A DNA stretch of 10,506 nt from Prevotellaceae bacterium (GTDB lineage: Bacteria; Bacteroidota; Bacteroidia; Bacteroidales; Bacteroidaceae). Made by a program: the position numbers and the translations under genes. Positions 7,252 through 10,506 of this stretch are shown piece by piece. The stretch is from positions 1 through 10,506 of the forward strand of contig JAUNQM010000059.1 of NCBI GenBank assembly GCA_030536165.1, in the 5' to 3' direction. Below the pieces are notes generated by a model, which was not told the DNA's origin, made no database searches, and saw only the letters and a list, made by a program, of their open reading frames with translations. Each line of letters starts with the position of its first letter. Position 1 is the first letter of the stretch.

Positions 7252-9462
7252 ATGAAGCTTTTTAGTTTTTTAGTTGGTACAATGTTGGCGGCACTGATTT
7301 GTGTCGCTGACATTTGTACTGCGCAGAATCCGCTTATTTTAGGTAATAAGCGGATTACTGTTATCACCCCTACCCTTTTCCGACTTGAGTATGCCGAGAA
7401 TCAGAAGTTTCTCGACCATCCTACCATGTTTGCCCGTGATCGAGCTACCAAGCTCGACACGGGCGTTGTTGTTTCTGCCCTCGACGGTGGGAAGCAATAC
7501 GAAGTGAAGACATCTGCCTTCCGCCTCGTCATCGACAACGACAACCTGCCTTTCGGACAAATCAACACATGGGTATATTTCACCCGCAACGGCAAAGAAA
7601 AGAAGATTACTGGGCGTAACCTCCATTCCAAGACCAAGAACTATAATCTTGGAGGTTCAATACCTACACTAGATGCCGTAACCAAGGAGATACCAACCAA
7701 CGATGGTCTTCTAAGCAGCGACGGATGGTATTACCTTATCGACACAGGTACTGACATCCTCATCGACGACTGGCTTGCACCACGCGACCGCGACCATGTG
7801 CAAGACCAATACTGTTTCGTCTATGGCGATGACTTCCACGCTCCGTTCCGCGACCTCGGAGTTATCTCTGGCCATGTGCCTATGACTCGTAAATATCAGC
7901 ATGGCATCTGGTATTCGCGTTGGTATCCTTATGACAGCGAATACATTTCAAATCTCATCAATGGATACAACGAGCAAGACTTCCCTCTCGACATTCTCTC
8001 TATGGACATGGACTGGCACTTGCAGGATGAGGCAAAGGTCGGCATCGGTCATAACATGACAAAGGGATGGACAGGATTCACTTGGAATCGTAACCTCAAT
8101 CCAGACCCTAAGGCATTGATTCAAGGTCTGAAACGCGACAGCATCTACGTCACAGTGAATGAACATCCTCACGACGGAGTACTCCCTCATGAAGACTGCT
8201 ATGCTGATTTCATGCGTGCAATGGGTAAAGACCCTTCAAAGAAGGAAGTGATGCTGTTCGACTGTGGCGACAAGAAGTACATGGAAAACTATTTCACCCA
8301 CACTCGCAAAGAGAATCGTGACTTTGGTGTTGCCTTCTGGTGGGTCGATTGGCAGCAGGACTACCTCTATCCATACGTGCGTGGCACAAAGACTCCTACG
8401 CTGAAATGGATTAACAAACTCTTCTACGAAGACACCGAAAAAGACAATATGCGCGGTGCAGGTTACAGCCGTTGGGGCGGATGGGGCGACCATCGTCACC
8501 CTATCAACTTCTCAGGCGATGCCCGCGGTAACTGGGAGGTGCTCGCTTTCGAGGTTAAACTCTCTGCAACCTCTGGCAATCAAGGATGCTACTATTGGGC
8601 ACACGACATAGGTGGTTTCCACGGTGGCACCGTGCCTGAGCTATTGGTACGATGGAGTCAGTTTGGTGCTTTGAGTGCCGCACTGCGTGTACATGCTGCA
8701 CGCGGAGCCGACCTCGACCGTCGGCCTTGGCTTTGGGGCGACACTGCAACAACAGCCCTACGCACAGCCTACCACTTCCGCAGCGAAATGATGCCTTACA
8801 TCTATAGTAGCGTGCGCACCACACACGAGACCATGCTGCCGCTTACTCGCTGCATGTTTGTGGATTATCCGACCAACGATAATGCCTTCGACCGCTACGG
8901 TCAGTACATGCTGGGCGACCTTCTACTCGCAGCACCTATCACAAAGAAGGGCGAAGGTCCTACGATGAAAGCCTCACAGGAAGTCTGGTTCCCTGAAGGC
9001 GATGACTGGTACGACTATTTCACTGACGAATGCCATCACGGAGGCGAGATAAGTGAGATTGAAAAAGACATCTACACCTTCCCTGTTTTCGTCAAGGGTG
9101 GTTACGTGCTGCCTATGCAGCCTTACAACCGTCGTCCGTCAAGCTGCGACCTCAGCACCCTCGTGCTCCGCGTATATCCTGGCAAGGATGGCGACACCAA
9201 CGACTTCACTCTTTATGAAGACGATGGCGTGAGCCGTGACTATGAGAAAGGTGAATATGCAAAAACGCGCCTTACATACACCCAGCAAGGAAATAAAGTG
9301 ACAATCACCATCAATCCTACTGAAGGCAAATACAAAGGGCAACTCGAAAAGCGTGCTTATCGCATAGAGCTTTGTGGATTCGGCAAGGACCGCAAGACAA
9401 TCACAATCCCAACTCGCTCAATACGCAAGAAAACAGAATATAAGTTTACTGCAAACCGCTAG
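7252..9462 (+). CDS. Secreted glycoside hydrolase family 31 enzyme, divergent nucleophile motif
   Basis: This 736-residue retaining exo-alpha-glycosidase of family GH31 would act in the periplasm or at the surface. A type I signal peptide likely ends at CTA/QNP (about residue 24). An N-terminal beta-sandwich (about 28-205) precedes the TIM barrel (about 210-530). Visible catalytic features are MDMDWHL (251-257) on an early strand, the probable nucleophile D366 in FWWVDWQQ, the probable acid/base D423 in NFSGDARGNW, then HDIGGFHGG (451-459) and LRVHAARG (478-485). A proximal sandwich and a DUF5110-like distal domain (TLYEDDGVSRDYEKGEY, about 653-669) complete the fold. Classical GH31 alpha-glucosidases carry W-x-D-M-N-E at the nucleophile; here M-N-E is W-Q-Q. 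Together with MDMDWH this places it in a divergent GH31 branch. Alpha-glucosidase, alpha-galactosidase and alpha-N-acetylgalactosaminidase all remain possible. It is the only hydrolase of this locus in the window. Confidence 0.94.
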   Translation: MKLFSFLVGTMLAALICVADICTAQNPLILGNKRITVITPTLFRLEYAENQKFLDHPTMFARDRATKLDTGVVVSALDGGKQYEVKTSAFRLVIDNDNLPFGQINTWVYFTRNGKEKKITGRNLHSKTKNYNLGGSIPTLDAVTKEIPTNDGLLSSDGWYYLIDTGTDILIDDWLAPRDRDHVQDQYCFVYGDDFHAPFRDLGVISGHVPMTRKYQHGIWYSRWYPYDSEYISNLINGYNEQDFPLDILSMDMDWHLQDEAKVGIGHNMTKGWTGFTWNRNLNPDPKALIQGLKRDSIYVTVNEHPHDGVLPHEDCYADFMRAMGKDPSKKEVMLFDCGDKKYMENYFTHTRKENRDFGVAFWWVDWQQDYLYPYVRGTKTPTLKWINKLFYEDTEKDNMRGAGYSRWGGWGDHRHPINFSGDARGNWEVLAFEVKLSATSGNQGCYYWAHDIGGFHGGTVPELLVRWSQFGALSAALRVHAARGADLDRRPWLWGDTATTALRTAYHFRSEMMPYIYSSVRTTHETMLPLTRCMFVDYPTNDNAFDRYGQYMLGDLLLAAPITKKGEGPTMKASQEVWFPEGDDWYDYFTDECHHGGEISEIEKDIYTFPVFVKGGYVLPMQPYNRRPSSCDLSTLVLRVYPGKDGDTNDFTLYEDDGVSRDYEKGEYAKTRLTYTQQGNKVTITINPTEGKYKGQLEKRAYRIELCGFGKDRKTITIPTRSIRKKTEYKFTANR
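7327..7356 (+). repeat. Perfect 12-bp hairpin inside the start of the GH31 coding region
   Basis: AATCCGCTTATT (7327-7338) is the exact reverse complement of AATAAGCGGATT (7345-7356), separated by the 6-base loop TTAGGT. It begins 75 bases after the GH31 start codon and encodes the junction just after the signal peptide (QNPLILGNKRITV). A perfect 12-bp stem with so short a loop is unlikely by chance in a 10-kb window. It would form in the mRNA and could pause ribosomes or transcription, or protect or cleave the message. Confidence 0.65.
7432..7464 (+). repeat. 14-bp hairpin with a single bulge in the GH31 coding region
   Basis: GCCCGTG (7432-7438) pairs with CACGGGC (7458-7464), and TCGAGCT (7440-7446) pairs with AGCTCGA (7451-7457). 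Only A7439 is bulged, and the loop is ACCA (7447-7450). This is 14 base pairs, mostly GC, about 76 bases downstream of the 12-bp hairpin. It encodes part of the N-terminal sandwich (ARDRATKLDTG). It is followed by GTTGTTGTTT, mildly U-rich but broken by G. Confidence 0.6.
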
Positions 9463-9465
9463 ATG

Positions 9466-9509
9466 TTCTAGCTATTCTAGCATAGCTAGATTACCTGGAA
9501 TAGCTAGAA
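9466..9509. repeat. 15-bp inverted repeat built from CTAG tetramers at 9-bp phase
   Basis: TTCTAGCTATTC (9466-9477) is the exact reverse complement of GAATAGCTAGAA (9498-9509). The stem extends inward by one G-T wobble and two more pairs, leaving a 14-base loop (9481-9494). A competing 9-bp hairpin pairs 9467-9475 with 9482-9490 over a 6-base loop. CTAG starts at 9468, 9477, 9486 and 9504, with CTGG at 9495, so five tetramers stand exactly 9 bp apart. The element fills the gap between GH31 and the symporter gene. It could act as a two-way terminator or an mRNA-end stabiliser, but no U-tract follows. Confidence 0.65.
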
Positions 9510-9529
9510 TCCAATAAAATCAAACCAAT

Positions 9530-10506
9530 ATGAAAAAGAAGAAAAAACTAGGACTCTTTCCTAAAGTCATCATAGCCATTGCTATAGGTTCATTGCTTGG
9601 ACTTATCGCGCCTGACTTCCTCGTCAGGATATTCAAGACATTCAACGTAATCTTTGCCCAGCTATTGAAGTTCATCGTGCCAATGCTCGTGCTTGGGCTC
9701 GTCACACCGTCAATCGCAAATTTAGGTCGTGGCGCAGGCAAAATGCTTATGGCTGTCGTAGGCATCTCGTATCTATCGACCATCTGTGCAGGATTCTTTG
9801 CCTTCGGATGCACTACCGAACTGTTTCCTCACTATCTCAGCGTCGGCGAACTTGTGCCTTCAGATGCAGCGGCAAAGACTTTCGAGCCGTATGTGAATCT
9901 TCAGATTCCACCACTCTGCGACATACTGACAGCCCTCGTACTCTCGTTCATGATTGGTATAGGCATCATCTTCACAGGTGGAACATCGCTGAAAAAAGCC
10001 TGCGACGAGTTTGGCGAAATCGTAAAACTCACCATCGAGAACGCCATCATACCGCTTTTGCCTTTCTATATCTTCACAATGATTTGCGAGATGAGTGCCT
10101 CAGGACAGCTTGCAGTGGTCATGGGAACAGGCGTTAAGGTTATAATCACGGGTGTCATTCTTTCGATACTCTACCTCATCATACAATACACTATTGCAGG
10201 CATCATTGCCCACAAGAACCCATTACGTTGCCTATGGAACATAATTCCAGCCTATCTCACAGGCTTCTCAATCTGCTCGAGTTCGGCAGTCATACCTGTC
10301 ACGCTTGAAGGCACATTGAAGTGCGGCGTGCGTCGCGAGATTGCTGAATTCACCGTTCCACTCTGCTCAACGGTCCACATGTGCGGTTCAACAATCAAAC
10401 TCGCCACTACATCGGTGGCAGTAATGTATATGTCTGGCATGCAGATTGATATTGCGTTGTTTGCAAACTTCGTACTACTGCAAGGCATCTCTGCCGTTGC
10501 TGCACC
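9530..10506 (+). CDS. DAACS-type (SLC1-like) dicarboxylate/amino acid:cation symporter, 5' part
   Basis: The frame stays open from the ATG at 9530 to the window end: 325 complete codons with no stop, so the 3' end is missing. The protein is a hydrophobic inner-membrane carrier beginning MKKKKKLGLFPKVIIAIAIG. LKFIVPMLVLGLVTPSIANLG (46-66) is typical of the second helix region in glutamate/dicarboxylate/serine symporters. Ser-rich SSSAVIPVTLEG (250-261) corresponds to hairpin 1 of this fold. TVHMCGSTIKL (281-291) occupies the place of the family motif NMDGT. The usual Asp is replaced by Cys285, so cation coupling or substrate may differ. The full family length is about 400 residues, so roughly 75-100 are absent here. 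It is 67 bases after GH31, separated by a strong inverted repeat; it may be a separate transcription unit rather than part of the locus. Confidence 0.85.
   Translation, partial: MKKKKKLGLFPKVIIAIAIGSLLGLIAPDFLVRIFKTFNVIFAQLLKFIVPMLVLGLVTPSIANLGRGAGKMLMAVVGISYLSTICAGFFAFGCTTELFPHYLSVGELVPSDAAAKTFEPYVNLQIPPLCDILTALVLSFMIGIGIIFTGGTSLKKACDEFGEIVKLTIENAIIPLLPFYIFTMICEMSASGQLAVVMGTGVKVIITGVILSILYLIIQYTIAGIIAHKNPLRCLWNIIPAYLTGFSICSSSAVIPVTLEGTLKCGVRREIAEFTVPLCSTVHMCGSTIKLATTSVAVMYMSGMQIDIALFANFVLLQGISAVAA

Noticed and set aside
9466..9509. Canonical rho-independent terminator after GH31
   Set aside because: The stem is long but AT-rich, and the bases after it (tccaataaaat) contain no U-tract. It is reported as an inverted repeat instead.
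9808..10137. 109-codon plus-strand frame inside the symporter gene
   Set aside because: The overlapping frame from 9530 encodes a clear DAACS-type membrane protein to the window end. The product of this frame is Arg/His-rich without a domain, typical of an out-of-frame shadow.
1..10506. tRNA or rRNA genes, insertion sequences, integrase or phage genes
   Set aside because: No cloverleaf-like sequence, rRNA motif, transposase or integrase motif was seen on either strand, and the intergenic gaps are too short or repeat-filled to hold them.

Overview
The window looks like chromosomal DNA from a Bacteroidota bacterium, most likely of the Prevotella/Bacteroides group. This rests on the SusC/SusD pair, the FecR-type anti-sigma factor with a Bacteroidota-style C-terminal domain, the A-rich start-codon contexts with no Shine-Dalgarno sequence, and a C-rich/G-rich intergenic palindrome of a kind common in these genomes. 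All six genes lie on the + strand. The species was not identified.

Layout: 1-300 is non-coding, AT-rich and carries several inverted repeats. 301-1179 encodes a membrane anti-sigma factor (FecR family). 1180-1304 holds a GC-rich palindromic element, which contains a canonical minus-strand G-quadruplex motif, followed by four TCGA tetramers spaced exactly 8 bp apart. 1305-4904 encodes a SusC-like TonB-dependent transporter with an N-terminal STN signalling domain. 4962-6767 encodes its SusD-like lipoprotein partner. 6797-7198 encodes a small surface lipoprotein of unknown function. 7252-9462 encodes a secreted GH31 glycoside hydrolase. 9463-9529 holds a strong inverted repeat built from CTAG tetramers at 9-bp spacing. 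9530 to the window end is the 5' part of a DAACS-type (dicarboxylate/amino acid:cation) symporter, cut by the window edge.

Functionally, 301-9462 reads as a compact polysaccharide (or glycoconjugate) utilisation locus. The SusD lipoprotein and the small lipoprotein would sit on the outer-membrane surface. SusC would import the ligand with TonB energy. The GH31 enzyme would remove alpha-linked sugars in the periplasm or at the surface. The STN domain on SusC, with FecR immediately upstream, predicts trans-envelope induction: ligand in SusC signals to FecR, which releases an ECF sigma factor. That sigma factor is not in the window. The GH31 protein has a non-classical nucleophile motif (WWVDWQQ), so plain alpha-glucosidase activity should not be assumed. 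No complete new defence or mobile system is visible. The strongest unexplained signals are nucleic-acid structures: two very stable hairpins inside the first 215 bases of the GH31 gene, and two phased palindromic-tetramer arrays in front of start codons.
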